Notes: generated from the letters alone by a model not told the origin. Shown: positions 26,169 through 35,459, counted from the first letter of the stretch. The stretch is DNA of 45,372 bases from Acholeplasmataceae bacterium UBA4853 (GCA_002399815.1 DHEJ01000011.1:2363-47734), one strand, 5' to 3'. A program made the numbers and translations.

Positions 26169-26816
26169 ATGTTACCTATTCATGAACCAAGATCTAAATT
26201 CGGAAAATGGTTATTAAAATACCGCTTTTTGATCATAATTATAACCTTTGTTACAATCATACCAATTGCCTTTGTCACAGCACTTTATGTGGGCGATTAC
26301 TTAAAATATAAAACGGTTATGTTTGATGAAACACCGGTATCTGAATTCTTAGGCACATATATTACACATGAAGAAACAAGCTTTCATGAAGAAATCAATT
26401 TAGAAACAAATGATTTAATTGTTAAAATCAAATTAAAATCTATTACAGTACCTGAGTACTATGATGATACCAATGGTGCATATACATTAAGAGTTAAATA
26501 CCAAGCAAAATCAGGTAGAACCATTAGTGCACTATCAAGTACTATGATTCTTCAAACTGATTGGGTTAATATGAAATCTAGTCCAAAAAATATTAATATC
26601 AATGAAACTTATAGTTCTATTCAAACCATTTCATTTAATCATATCTTACCTGCAAACCCATTATTATTCGTTTCTGTTCAAAGACCACATTTATATGTAA
26701 GAATCTCATATCATTTAACCATTGGTATGGCTCAAGAAGAAATTAAAACATATTACTTTAAAACTGATTTAACAAATCTTGTACCTTCAGATATCGTTGA
26801 TTTAAATAACGCTTAA
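26169..26816 (+). CDS. Membrane-anchored protein of unknown function
   Basis: 215 residues. A short basic N-terminus (KFGKWLLKYR) is followed by one hydrophobic segment at about 20-43, and the remaining 170 residues are hydrophilic with alternating beta-type patterning, so the bulk is probably outside the membrane. No signal peptidase site or lipobox. AAGGAG lies 7 bases before the ATG. It has its own promoter-like element and a strong terminator, so it is a single-gene unit, divergent from rny and convergent with adhE. I do not recognise a family. Confidence 0.8.
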   Translation: MLPIHEPRSKFGKWLLKYRFLIIIITFVTIIPIAFVTALYVGDYLKYKTVMFDETPVSEFLGTYITHEETSFHEEINLETNDLIVKIKLKSITVPEYYDDTNGAYTLRVKYQAKSGRTISALSSTMILQTDWVNMKSSPKNININETYSSIQTISFNHILPANPLLFVSVQRPHLYVRISYHLTIGMAQEEIKTYYFKTDLTNLVPSDIVDLNNA

Positions 26817-26821
26817 TAAAA

Positions 26822-26853
26822 AAGTGAATCCAATCGGATTCACTTATTTTTTT
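26822..26853. terminator. Bidirectional terminator between the 215-aa gene and adhE
   Basis: AAGTGAATCC, loop AATC, GGATTCACTT: ten perfect pairs, followed by A then T7 on the plus strand and by T-rich sequence on the minus strand. Confidence 0.9.
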
Positions 26854-29437
26854 AAATCTCGTTATGAAATGCTTTAATAATAATTTCTTTCATATCTTCT
26901 ACTAATGGTAATCTAGGATTTGCTGTTGAACATTGATCCTCATATGCCATATATGCTAAGTTTTCTGCTGCATCCATATATGCTTTTTCATCTAAGTTTT
27001 GTGCTTTAAATGACATATTAATTCCAACACTTACACCTAAATCATAACATGCCTTAGAAAACATCTTAACACCTTCTTCTACTGATTTAGGTTTCAATCC
27101 AATAGCAAGTGCTAATTCATAATACTTTTTATCTGCTTGATAATGTTGATATTTTGGCCATGTTGATAGTTTTTTCGGTGTTGTACCATTATATGTAATG
27201 ACATGTGGTAAAAGAATCGCATTAATTCTTCCATGCGGCACATGGAATAATCCACCAATCTTATGTGCCATTGAGTGACAAATTCCTAAGAATGCATTAC
27301 CAAACGCCATACCTGCCATTGTTGATGCATTATGCATCTTTTCTCTGGCATGAATATCTTGTCCATTTTCCCATGCTTTAGGTAAATATTTAAACACCAT
27401 CTTAACTGCTTGTACTGCAAGTGCATCTGTATAATCGTTTGCTAACATCGATACATAAGCTTCAACTGCATGTGTTAATACATCCATTCCGGTATCAGCA
27501 GTAACTTTTTTAGGTTGCGTTAAAGTTAAACTTGGATCAATAATAGCAACTGTTGGTGTTAATGAATAATCTGCTAAAGGATACTTTTTCATTGTCTGAG
27601 TATCTGTGATAACAGCAAACGGAGTAACCTCACTACCTGTTCCAGAGGTAGTCGGAATACATACAAGCTTTGATTTCTTACCTAATTCTGGATATCTAAA
27701 TGCACGCTTTCTAATATCCATAAACTTTTGTTTTAAGTCATTAAAATCAACTTCTGGATGTTCATAGAATAACCACATAGCTTTTGCTGCATCCATTGGA
27801 GAACCTCCTCCAATAGCAATAATAGTATCCGGTTCAAATGAACGCATAAGTTCAAAACCTTTTTTAACGGTTTCAAGTGATGGATCTGGTTCTACATCTG
27901 TAAATATTTGAACAGTTACATGGTTTCTTCTTAATTCTAATTGGTCAGTTACTTTTTTAACATAACCTAAATCAACCATAATTCTATCCGTAATAATAAT
28001 TGCTTTTTTAACATCACGCATTTGTCTTAAATACTCAATAGAATCCTTTTCAAAGTAAATCTTGGATGGAATCTTAAACCATTGCATATTATTTTTTCTT
28101 TCCCCAATCTTTTTAATGTTGAGTAAATGAATAGCAGATACATTATCTCCAACAGAATTTGAGCCATATGAACCACAGCCTAAGGTTAAAGATGGTATAA
28201 ATCGATTATAGATATTTCCAATCCCACCAAAAGTTGCTGGTGAATTCCATATAATACGCATTGCCTTAAGTTTTAAACCAAACTTCTTAACCAGTGATTC
28301 ATCTTTAGTATGAATCACTGCACTATGACCCAAACCATTAAACTCAACCATCTTCTCAGCTAAATCTATACCTTCAATACTAGATTTAACTTTTAATACA
28401 GCAAGTATCGGTGAAAGTTTTTCTCTAGTTAAAGGTTCTTTAGGTGAAACCTCACTACATAACGCACCTAAAATAACAGTATTTTCTGGTACATTAAATC
28501 CAGCTTCTTTAGCTATCCATTTTGCATCTTTACCAACAATATCTGGATTTAATTTGTGTCCTTCTTTAAATGCAAAATTCTCTAATAGTTTCTTCTCTTC
28601 TTTTGAAACCATATAAACACCAAATCGAACAAATCCTTTTAAAACATCATCAAAGATTTCTTGATCAATAATTACTGCTTGTTCACTTGCACAAACCATA
28701 CCATTATCAAAGGCTTTGGATACGACAATATCGTGAACCGCTTGTTTAACATCTGCTGTTTTTTCAATATAAGCAGGTACATTACCAGCACCAACACCTA
28801 AAGCAGGTTTACCACAAGAATAAGCTGCCTTAACCATCGCATTACCACCGGTTGCTAAAATTGTAGCAACCCCTTTGTGATTCATCAATTGATTGGTTTT
28901 TTCCATACTAGGTGATTCAATCCATTGGATACAATCTTCTGGAGCACCTGCAAGTCTTGCTGCATCATAAACAATTTTTGCAGCTGCTTTAGATGATTCA
29001 AAAGCATTGGGATGGAATGAAAAGATAATCGGGTTTCTTGTTTTTAGTGCAATCAAACATTTAAAGATTGCTGTTGAGGTTGGATTTGTTACTGGTGTGA
29101 TTGCACATATAACTCCTACTGGATCTGCAATTTCAGTTATTCCTGTAACTTTATCTTCTGAAATTACACCAACAGTCTTTAAGTGTCTCATATGGTTAAT
29201 CACATATTCAACAGCAAACAAATTCTTGGTTGCCTTATCCTCAAAGACTCCTCTTTTTGTTTCTGATACTGCTAACTTTGCTAATTCTCCATGCGCATCA
29301 ATTGCTGCAACAGAAACCTTAGCCACAATAAAGTCAATGGTTTCTTGATCAAATGCATCATAAGCTAAAAGTGCTTTTTGTGCTTTTAAGACCAAAACAT
29401 CGACTGCGTCAAACGCGGTTTTTTGTTCATTCATCAT
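26852..29437 (-). CDS. adhE: Bifunctional acetaldehyde/alcohol dehydrogenase
   Basis: 861 residues. N-terminal half is a CoA-acylating aldehyde dehydrogenase with DNGMVCASEQ (catalytic Cys about residue 259). C-terminal half is an iron-dependent alcohol dehydrogenase with GGGSPMDAAKAMW, TTSGTGSEVTPFAVI, and the iron-ligand histidines in HSMAHKIGG and HVPHGRINA. Converts acetyl-CoA to ethanol while reoxidising two NADH. The ATG at 29435-29437 (or the next codon) follows AGGAG; the in-frame ATG at 29470 lies before the predicted transcription start. A cre-like site upstream suggests carbon-source control. Confidence 0.96.
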   Translation of the reverse strand: MMNEQKTAFDAVDVLVLKAQKALLAYDAFDQETIDFIVAKVSVAAIDAHGELAKLAVSETKRGVFEDKATKNLFAVEYVINHMRHLKTVGVISEDKVTGITEIADPVGVICAITPVTNPTSTAIFKCLIALKTRNPIIFSFHPNAFESSKAAAKIVYDAARLAGAPEDCIQWIESPSMEKTNQLMNHKGVATILATGGNAMVKAAYSCGKPALGVGAGNVPAYIEKTADVKQAVHDIVVSKAFDNGMVCASEQAVIIDQEIFDDVLKGFVRFGVYMVSKEEKKLLENFAFKEGHKLNPDIVGKDAKWIAKEAGFNVPENTVILGALCSEVSPKEPLTREKLSPILAVLKVKSSIEGIDLAEKMVEFNGLGHSAVIHTKDESLVKKFGLKLKAMRIIWNSPATFGGIGNIYNRFIPSLTLGCGSYGSNSVGDNVSAIHLLNIKKIGERKNNMQWFKIPSKIYFEKDSIEYLRQMRDVKKAIIITDRIMVDLGYVKKVTDQLELRRNHVTVQIFTDVEPDPSLETVKKGFELMRSFEPDTIIAIGGGSPMDAAKAMWLFYEHPEVDFNDLKQKFMDIRKRAFRYPELGKKSKLVCIPTTSGTGSEVTPFAVITDTQTMKKYPLADYSLTPTVAIIDPSLTLTQPKKVTADTGMDVLTHAVEAYVSMLANDYTDALAVQAVKMVFKYLPKAWENGQDIHAREKMHNASTMAGMAFGNAFLGICHSMAHKIGGLFHVPHGRINAILLPHVITYNGTTPKKLSTWPKYQHYQADKKYYELALAIGLKPKSVEEGVKMFSKACYDLGVSVGINMSFKAQNLDEKAYMDAAENLAYMAYEDQCSTANPRLPLVEDMKEIIIKAFHNEI

Positions 29438-29471
29438 ATTTAGTTTTCTCCTATATCGTTTTGATAGCATT

Positions 29472-29500
29472 ATCTTATCATGTTACTTTTAGATTTCCAA
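29472..29500 (-). promoter_or_regulatory. Promoter of adhE
   Basis: TTGGAA (29495-29500), spacer 17 ending in TGA, TAAGAT (29472-29477). Start near 29465 and a leader of about 28 bases. Confidence 0.5.
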
Positions 29501-29513
29501 ACGAAGTTATAAT

Positions 29514-29527
29514 TGAAAACGTTTCCC
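29514..29527. promoter_or_regulatory. Candidate cre (CcpA) site upstream of adhE
   Basis: TGAAAACGTTTCCC on the plus strand; read on the minus strand GGGAAACGTTTTCA matches 12 of 14 positions of TGWAANCGNTNWCA. Centred about 55 bases before the predicted adhE start of transcription. Confidence 0.4.
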
Positions 29528-29573
29528 ATAATTAAGCCCTTTTTTATACCTTAAAATAAGATGCCTTATGAGT

Positions 29574-29604
29574 AAAAAAAGATATCCGTTTGAAAACGGA
29601 TATC
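29574..29604 (-). terminator. Terminator after the ABC exporter genes
   Basis: GATATCCGTTT / AAACGGATATC, 11 pairs with a short loop, then seven T on the minus strand. Confidence 0.9.
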
Positions 29605-29612
29605 AGTTTTTA

Positions 29613-31613
29613 TTAATCTTCTTCAATGAGTTTAATTTGTGAATTATAAATTGCAGCATACTTTTTATTATCTTCTAATAGTTTTGTATGTGTACCTTCT
29701 TCAACTTTAACACCATTTTCTAAAACAATGATCTTATCAGCAAATTTAATGGTTGATAGTCTATGTGCAATGACAATGGTAGTTCTACCTTCTTTAACTT
29801 TACTTAAAGCGGTTTGAATTAATTCTTCTGTTTCGGTATCGATATTCGCTGTTGCCTCATCCATAATTAAAATCGACGGTTTATGTACAACTGCTCTTGC
29901 AAAGCTAATTAATTGTTTTTCACCAACGGATAAGTTTCCACCACCACGAAGAATTTCTTGATGAATCCCTTTAGGTAATTTATCAATCATTGGTCCACCA
30001 CCAATTTCTCTTAAAATGGACTCAATTTCTTCATCAGTTGCCTCAGAACCAAATCTGATATTTGTTGCAATCGTTCCTTTATAAATCATAGGGTCTTGTA
30101 AAATCATTCCAATATGTTTACGGTAAGTACGTTTTGAATAGGTTGTAATATCTTTACCGTCCACATAAATATTTCCCATATCGCCTTCTTTAAAATCATA
30201 GAATCTTAAAAGTAAGCTCATCATGGTTGATTTACCACTACCTGTATGACCAACAATTCCAATCATACTACCTTTTGGTATATCTAAATTAATACCTAAT
30301 AAAACTGGTTTATCTTTCTTATATGAAAACCATACATTATCAAATTCAATATGGCCTTCAAATCGTGGAATTTCTTCATAAGAACCATCTTCTTGTTCTG
30401 CATCAATAATGGTAAAGATTCTATCTGTTCTAACAAGTGCCATTTGAAGATTACCAAATTCTCTAAATAAAATAGATACTGGTTCAATAAGTCGTGATAA
30501 GTAATCATTATAGGCATAAATAGTACCAGCTGAAATAATATAAGTACTTACAGTAATACTTTGGAATCCAAAGTACCCAATAACAAATGCTGTAACTAGT
30601 AATCCTACAAGTCGAATTAAGTTCCAACCAATAGATAAATGTAATTTTTGTTCTTTTAATTGTTCTCTTCTAAATTCATTTGAAATCACTTCAAATTCAT
30701 TTTCAGTTTCTTGTTGATAGTTAAAGATTTGTAAAATATTCACACCATTAATGATTTCATTCAGTTTAGCTGTAATCATGGATGCAGATTCAGAAACCTT
30801 AATAGCAATCGCGTTTAAATGTTTAATAAAGAATTTTAACCAGAAATAAATCACTGGGAAAATAATAAATGTTAATAGTGCTAAGCTAGTATCTAAGTAA
30901 AACATTCCAATATATGCAAATATTACGGATAATGTCGCGTTAAATAATAGATTCATTAATGTAGAAAATAAGTTAATCATACCGTTGACATCGGTAATGA
31001 TTCTATTTGCTACCTTACCAGCCGGTTCATTTTCAAAATAAGTCATTGGCATTTTTTGTAATGCTTTAACTGCATCAGATCTTGCATCTCTTACAACGTT
31101 TACTGTAATATAAGCAGTTGATATTCTTTGGATATATAAGAATACAATATGCAGAACATATCTTGCAAATAATAAGATTAATAAAATCATGACAGGTTGC
31201 ATGAAAGGTGTATAAAAGCTCATGACTTGATCTTTAGTTAATAAGGTTGCTGGGTAGACAATGATATTACCATCAAAATCAGTGATGCTAAATACTTGAT
31301 TGACATAACTTTGATTACCAGAAACAATTTGTCCTTCTATTGCTAAATAATCTCCATTAATAATAACAATCGTTAACTGGTTTGATGAAATCTCATCTTG
31401 AGTATAAAAATTTCCATTAAATAAAACACCAGAAGTATCTTCTGTTTCATACCATGGTCTTGTAATACCAATGAGTTGATCATCTAAAATAGATTTGACA
31501 ATCAATGGTGCAGCAAGCCCTAATGCTTGAACAATCATCATACAAGTCACTGATATAATTAATAGTTTCTTATAACGGCGAATATAACGCCATACTTTTC
31601 TTATCTGTTTCAT
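29613..31613 (-). CDS. Heterodimeric ABC exporter subunit, BmrD/LmrD-like (long subunit)
   Basis: 666 residues: an ABC exporter with six membrane segments (TMD) then one nucleotide-binding domain. Between TM1 and TM2 is an insert of about 80 residues (about 45-130) that should be outside the cell; BmrD-type subunits have the same kind of insert. NBD motifs: GHTGSGKST, signature LSVGEKQ (non-consensus), Walker B ILIMDEATA with the catalytic Glu, and AHRLSTIK. Together with the next gene upstream it should form one degenerate and one normal ATP site. Exported substrate unknown; relatives export drugs. Seven bases after the partner gene. Confidence 0.92.
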   Translation of the reverse strand: MKQIRKVWRYIRRYKKLLIISVTCMMIVQALGLAAPLIVKSILDDQLIGITRPWYETEDTSGVLFNGNFYTQDEISSNQLTIVIINGDYLAIEGQIVSGNQSYVNQVFSITDFDGNIIVYPATLLTKDQVMSFYTPFMQPVMILLILLFARYVLHIVFLYIQRISTAYITVNVVRDARSDAVKALQKMPMTYFENEPAGKVANRIITDVNGMINLFSTLMNLLFNATLSVIFAYIGMFYLDTSLALLTFIIFPVIYFWLKFFIKHLNAIAIKVSESASMITAKLNEIINGVNILQIFNYQQETENEFEVISNEFRREQLKEQKLHLSIGWNLIRLVGLLVTAFVIGYFGFQSITVSTYIISAGTIYAYNDYLSRLIEPVSILFREFGNLQMALVRTDRIFTIIDAEQEDGSYEEIPRFEGHIEFDNVWFSYKKDKPVLLGINLDIPKGSMIGIVGHTGSGKSTMMSLLLRFYDFKEGDMGNIYVDGKDITTYSKRTYRKHIGMILQDPMIYKGTIATNIRFGSEATDEEIESILREIGGGPMIDKLPKGIHQEILRGGGNLSVGEKQLISFARAVVHKPSILIMDEATANIDTETEELIQTALSKVKEGRTTIVIAHRLSTIKFADKIIVLENGVKVEEGTHTKLLEDNKKYAAIYNSQIKLIEED

Positions 31614-31620
31614 ATGGCTC

Positions 31621-33354
31621 CTATTTCATACTCATTTGTTGGATATATTGTTGACGGTACCAACCATCAACCTTAGTTAAGGTTTCATGTGTACCTTCTT
31701 GAACAATCTTTCCACCATCCATAACAATAATTAAATCAGCTTCTCTAATTGCTGAGAAACGGTGGGCAACAATGATATTTGTTTTATTCATACGATATTT
31801 CTTTAATTGTTCTAAAATAGTTTCTTCAGTATTGGCATCAACTGCTGATAATGAATCATCAAGTATTAAAATTTCCGGTTCTCTAATCAATGCTCTTGCA
31901 ATTGACAATCTTTGCTTTTGTCCACCTGATAAGGTTGTTCCACCTTCACCAACTTTAGTATGGAGCCCAGCATTTAAATAATTTAAATCCTTTTCAAAGT
32001 CGGCAATCTTAATTGCTCGATTTAACTGATCAATGGTTGCTTGTGGATTACCAATTAAAATATTATCATCAACACCACGTCTAAATAACATGTGTGATTG
32101 AGGTACATAACCTACAATCTTTCTAATATTTTCAATTTTAAACTTTTTGATATTTTTATCATCAATATAAATATCACCACTGGTTACATTAAACTCTCTT
32201 AATAATTGTCTAATCAAAGTGGATTTACCAGAACCAGTTGGTCCAACAATACCGATTGTTTGACCTTTCTTAATCGTTAGATTAATCTTATTAATGGTTG
32301 GTTTTTCATCAAATGGGTATTTAAATGTGACATCTTTAAATTGAATCTTTTCAAATGAAATAATATTTTCAGGGATTTTTTCATCCTTAACAACTGGTTC
32401 TGTTTTCATGATTTCATCATAACGGTCAACAGCAACTGTTGCATTATTGATTTGTTGGAATACACCAGAAATAGAAATGATTGGTCCATATAAAACACCA
32501 ATATAGGAAATAAAGGTAATTAGTTGCCCAACAGACATTTGTTGATTCATAATAAAGATTGTCCCAAAGACAAACGCTAAAATATATGCTACACCATAAA
32601 CAGATTCAAACATCGGTGCTAATCTGTTTTCATAGTTTACAATATAACGCCAAGATTCAATATCATTAACGATTGCTTTCTTTTGTTCTTCTAGATCATT
32701 TTCTTCTTGAACATATGCACGGATCGTTTTTTGTCCTTCAACAGATTCTAAAATCTTTTCTGTCATCTCAGCATAAATCACACGGTGTTTTTTTACATAT
32801 TCACGTTTCTTCATCCGAATAATATTTAGAATAGTTAAACCAATTGGCATAATCGTTACAGAAATCAAGGTAAGTTCCCAAGAAATCGTTACCGCCATAA
32901 TACTGACTGCAATAATAATCATCCCAAGGTTAAAAACAATCCCTTCAAGCATGGATGTTGCAGCAACTGTAATCATATCTAAATCCGATGTTGCTCTTGA
33001 GATAAGATCACCTTTTTGATATTTCTCATAAAACTCAGCATCCATCGAAAATAACTTTCTCAAGTATATCTTTCTAAATGTAAATGCTAGCTTTTGAGAT
33101 GTTTTATTGACAGTATAGTTATAGATAAACGATGATATATATCTAAGTACTGGAAATAAAACAAGAGCTCCAATTAAATATAATAATGTGACTTCATTTA
33201 AACTCTTACTGACAATCACATCAATTGCTATACCCAGAATGTAGGCAGGGGTTAGTGCCATTAATGCGATCAATGTTAAAAAAACTAACATTAATACATA
33301 GCTTTTCCATTCTTGCTTGATGAACCAACCTATTTTTTTAAGTATATTAAACAT
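31621..33354 (-). CDS. Heterodimeric ABC exporter subunit, BmrC/LmrC-like (short subunit)
   Basis: 577 residues, six membrane segments plus NBD. Walker A GPTGSGKST, canonical signature LSGGQKQ, Walker B ILILDDSLS in which the catalytic Glu is Asp, and AHRFSAI. The Asp in place of Glu and the LSVGE signature of the partner fall on the same composite site, exactly the asymmetry of heterodimeric exporters such as LmrCD, BmrCD and TM287/288. Sizes (577 and 666) also match BmrC and BmrD. GAGGTC lies just before the ATG. First gene of the pair. Confidence 0.92.
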   Translation of the reverse strand: MFNILKKIGWFIKQEWKSYVLMLVFLTLIALMALTPAYILGIAIDVIVSKSLNEVTLLYLIGALVLFPVLRYISSFIYNYTVNKTSQKLAFTFRKIYLRKLFSMDAEFYEKYQKGDLISRATSDLDMITVAATSMLEGIVFNLGMIIIAVSIMAVTISWELTLISVTIMPIGLTILNIIRMKKREYVKKHRVIYAEMTEKILESVEGQKTIRAYVQEENDLEEQKKAIVNDIESWRYIVNYENRLAPMFESVYGVAYILAFVFGTIFIMNQQMSVGQLITFISYIGVLYGPIISISGVFQQINNATVAVDRYDEIMKTEPVVKDEKIPENIISFEKIQFKDVTFKYPFDEKPTINKINLTIKKGQTIGIVGPTGSGKSTLIRQLLREFNVTSGDIYIDDKNIKKFKIENIRKIVGYVPQSHMLFRRGVDDNILIGNPQATIDQLNRAIKIADFEKDLNYLNAGLHTKVGEGGTTLSGGQKQRLSIARALIREPEILILDDSLSAVDANTEETILEQLKKYRMNKTNIIVAHRFSAIREADLIIVMDGGKIVQEGTHETLTKVDGWYRQQYIQQMSMK

Positions 33355-33368
33355 GATGACCTCAACAT

Positions 33369-33389
33369 AATATTATTAATATTATTATA
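33369..33389 (-). promoter_or_regulatory. -10 box and adjoining palindrome before the ABC exporter genes
   Basis: TATAAT at 33384-33389 on the minus strand; immediately downstream, covering the predicted transcription start, is the palindrome AATATTA-T-TAATATT (33369-33383), a possible operator. Being AT-only it could also be chance. Confidence 0.35.
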
Positions 33390-33393
33390 CCCT

Positions 33394-33430
33394 TAAAAAA
33401 ATAAAATAGGAGATAAAATTCTCCTATTTT
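33394..33430 (-). terminator. Terminator of recA
   Basis: AAAATAGGAG / CTCCTATTTT with an eight-base loop (33403-33430), followed on the minus strand by ATTTTTTT. Confidence 0.9.
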
Positions 33431-33457
33431 ATAATTAAAGTGACATTAACATATTTA

Positions 33458-34450
33458 TTATTTTAAGTTGTAGTGATTTCTAACTTTAATCTCTAAGTCT
33501 TTAAGAATTGCTGGTTTACCTTCTAAGTAAAGACGTGCGTTTTCACGGCCTTGGCCAAGCTTTTCATCACCCATTGTATACCATGCACCACTCTTATTGA
33601 TAAAATCAAGTTCTGCAGATAAATCAAGTATTTCACCGCTTTTTGAAATCCCTGTTCCATACATAATATCAACAGTTGCAGTCTTAAGTGGTGGTGCCAC
33701 TTTTGATTTAACGACTTTGACATTTGAACGAATACCAACTAAGTCATTACCATTCTTAATCGCTTCTGCTCTTCTAATTTCTAGTCTAACAGACGAGAAG
33801 AATTTTAATGCACGTCCCCCTGGAGTTGTTTCAGGGTTACCAAACATAATACCTACTTTTTCTCTGATTTGGTTAACAAAGATTGCTACTACGTTTGTCT
33901 TTGAAATCACACCAGATAATTTTCTCATTGCTTGGCTCATCATACGCGCTTGAAGTCCAACGTGATTTGCAGACATATCTCCTGCAATTTCTGCCTCTGG
34001 AACTAATGCTGCAACTGAGTCAACAACAATCATATCAATTGAACCACTCTTGATTAATGCTTCTGCAATATCTAAAGCTTGTTCTCCGGTATCTGGTTGA
34101 GATAAAATCAGATTATTTAAATCGACACCTAAAGCTTTTGCATAAGTTGGGTCAAGAGCATGCTCAGCATCAATAAATGCTACGTTACCACCTAACTTTT
34201 GTGCACTTGCAATGGCATGCAGTGTTAAGGTTGTTTTACCACTGGATTCTGGTCCGTAAACTTCAATAATTCTTCCTCTTGGATATCCACCGATACCAAG
34301 GGCAATATCTAAAGCGATTGAACCACTTGGAATCACATCAATTGAATGATCACCTTCATCGCCTAATTTCATGATAGAACCTTTACCAAATTGTTTTTCA
34401 ATTTGTTTTAAGGCTAGTTCTAGTGCCTGTTGTCTTTTGTTATCACTCAT
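33458..34450 (-). CDS. recA: Recombinase RecA
   Basis: 330 residues from MSDNKRQQAL. Walker A GPESSGKTT at 66-74, FIDAEHALDP, VVDSVAALVP, NQIREKVGIMFGNPETTPGG. Catalyses strand exchange and LexA-type coprotease activity. The C-terminus ends soon after the core (RNHYNLK) without the acidic tail common in RecA, so it is somewhat short. GGAGG is 13 bases before the ATG at 34448-34450, unusually far; an ATT in frame 9 bases upstream lies closer. A longer in-frame extension into pgsA has no family resemblance. Follows pgsA as in Bacillus, without cinA between. Confidence 0.96.
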   Translation of the reverse strand: MSDNKRQQALELALKQIEKQFGKGSIMKLGDEGDHSIDVIPSGSIALDIALGIGGYPRGRIIEVYGPESSGKTTLTLHAIASAQKLGGNVAFIDAEHALDPTYAKALGVDLNNLILSQPDTGEQALDIAEALIKSGSIDMIVVDSVAALVPEAEIAGDMSANHVGLQARMMSQAMRKLSGVISKTNVVAIFVNQIREKVGIMFGNPETTPGGRALKFFSSVRLEIRRAEAIKNGNDLVGIRSNVKVVKSKVAPPLKTATVDIMYGTGISKSGEILDLSAELDFINKSGAWYTMGDEKLGQGRENARLYLEGKPAILKDLEIKVRNHYNLK

Positions 34451-34505
34451 AGATGAAATATATCCTCCTATACTATAATAGTGCGTTAAATCTAAAATAA
34501 CTTTT

Positions 34506-35093
34506 TTAAATACTTTCAAGAACAACATCTTTGTTCTTTAATAAATAATCCATTCCTGAAAAGATTGTAAAGAATATAGCAATATAATAAATCACATTAC
34601 CAAACCATACAAAATTAGGACTGATTAAGGTTAAACCAAAATCATTAAATAAAAAGATAATGATAGCAACCATAGTACTAAATGTTTTATATTTACCCCA
34701 GTTACTTGCAGCAATAACATTACCTTTTTCAACAGCTAGTAATCTCACACCGGTAACTAAAAACTCTCTCACTATAACTATCATTACAGTCCAAAGTGGT
34801 ACTCTATCAGGTGTTGCAATCATTAAATAAAGTAGTGCAGCAAATACTAATACTTTATCTGCAATCGGGTCTAAAAACTTACCGAAAGTTGTAATCTGAT
34901 TAAACTTTCTTGCAACATACCCATCAACAAAATCAGTAATCGATGCAACAACAAAAATACCTGCAAAAATGATTTGTTGTACGGTCATACCAATAAAATT
35001 GGTTGGTATCTTCAAGTAATCAATGTATAAAACTACAATCATCACTGGTATTAAAATGACTCTTAAAAGCGTTAATTTGTTGGCTGTTGTCAT
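34506..35093 (-). CDS. pgsA: CDP-diacylglycerol-glycerol-3-phosphate 3-phosphatidyltransferase
   Basis: 195 residues, an integral membrane CDP-alcohol phosphotransferase. The family signature DG-AR-G-D-D is seen in TDFVDGYVARKFNQITTFG followed by KFLDPIADK. Makes phosphatidylglycerol phosphate, the first step to phosphatidylglycerol and cardiolipin; gpsA in the same window supplies its glycerol 3-phosphate. About five to six hydrophobic segments. AGGAAG before the ATG and an extended -10 promoter upstream. Confidence 0.94.
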   Translation of the reverse strand: MTTANKLTLLRVILIPVMIVVLYIDYLKIPTNFIGMTVQQIIFAGIFVVASITDFVDGYVARKFNQITTFGKFLDPIADKVLVFAALLYLMIATPDRVPLWTVMIVIVREFLVTGVRLLAVEKGNVIAASNWGKYKTFSTMVAIIIFLFNDFGLTLISPNFVWFGNVIYYIAIFFTIFSGMDYLLKNKDVVLESI

Positions 35094-35113
35094 AAAATCT
35101 TCCTATCCTATTT

Positions 35114-35122
35114 ATTTTATCA
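35114..35122 (-). promoter_or_regulatory. Extended -10 promoter of pgsA
   Basis: TGATAAAAT on the minus strand (TAAAAT 35114-35119). Start near 35107, leader about 14 bases with AGGAAG. Divergent from the rpsT promoter. Confidence 0.5.
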
Positions 35123-35139
35123 TAATTCATTGATTCTTA

Positions 35140-35168
35140 TTGCATTTTAAAGTTCTATTTGGTAAAAT
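35140..35168 (+). promoter_or_regulatory. Promoter of rpsT
   Basis: TTGCAT (35140-35145), spacer 17 ending in TGG, TAAAAT (35163-35168). Both boxes plus TG extension. Confidence 0.7.
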
Positions 35169-35196
35169 AATATGTGCTTAATTAGGAGGTGAATTT

Positions 35197-35457
35197 GTGG
35201 CTAATATTAAATCTCAAATCAAACGTAATCTAACAAATGAAAAACGTCATCAAGCAAACGTTGCTTTCAAGTCTTCATATAAAACCGCTGTTAAGGCTGT
35301 TCATTCAGCAGTAACTGCTAAGAATAAAGAACTAGCAATGTCTTCATTGTCAATTGCTCATATGAAATTAGACAAGGGACAAGCAAAAGGAATTTTCCAC
35401 AAAAACTTTGTAGCTCGTCATAAGGCGTCGCTAGCAAGTTTAGTTAATACCTTATAA
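35197..35457 (+). CDS. rpsT: 30S ribosomal protein S20
   Basis: 86 residues, very basic, starting M-ANIKSQIKRNLTNEKRH, the S20 opening. Binds 16S rRNA in the small subunit body. GTG start with AGGAGGTG at ideal spacing. It sits beside holA (with the exonuclease gene between) on the opposite strand, the same neighbourhood as in Bacillus. Confidence 0.96.
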   Translation: MANIKSQIKRNLTNEKRHQANVAFKSSYKTAVKAVHSAVTAKNKELAMSSLSIAHMKLDKGQAKGIFHKNFVARHKASLASLVNTL

Positions 35458-35459
35458 TC

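Noticed and set aside
29007..29348. Long plus-strand frame opposite adhE
   Set aside because: Shadow of adhE: opposite a well-conserved enzyme, with no recognisable domain or ribosome binding site.
29438..29470. Extended adhE start
   Set aside because: ATG at 29470 precedes the predicted transcription start and lacks a ribosome binding site; AGGAG sits before 29437.
34451..34528. N-terminal extension of recA by 26 residues
   Set aside because: Runs through pgsA, has no RecA resemblance and no ribosome binding site.
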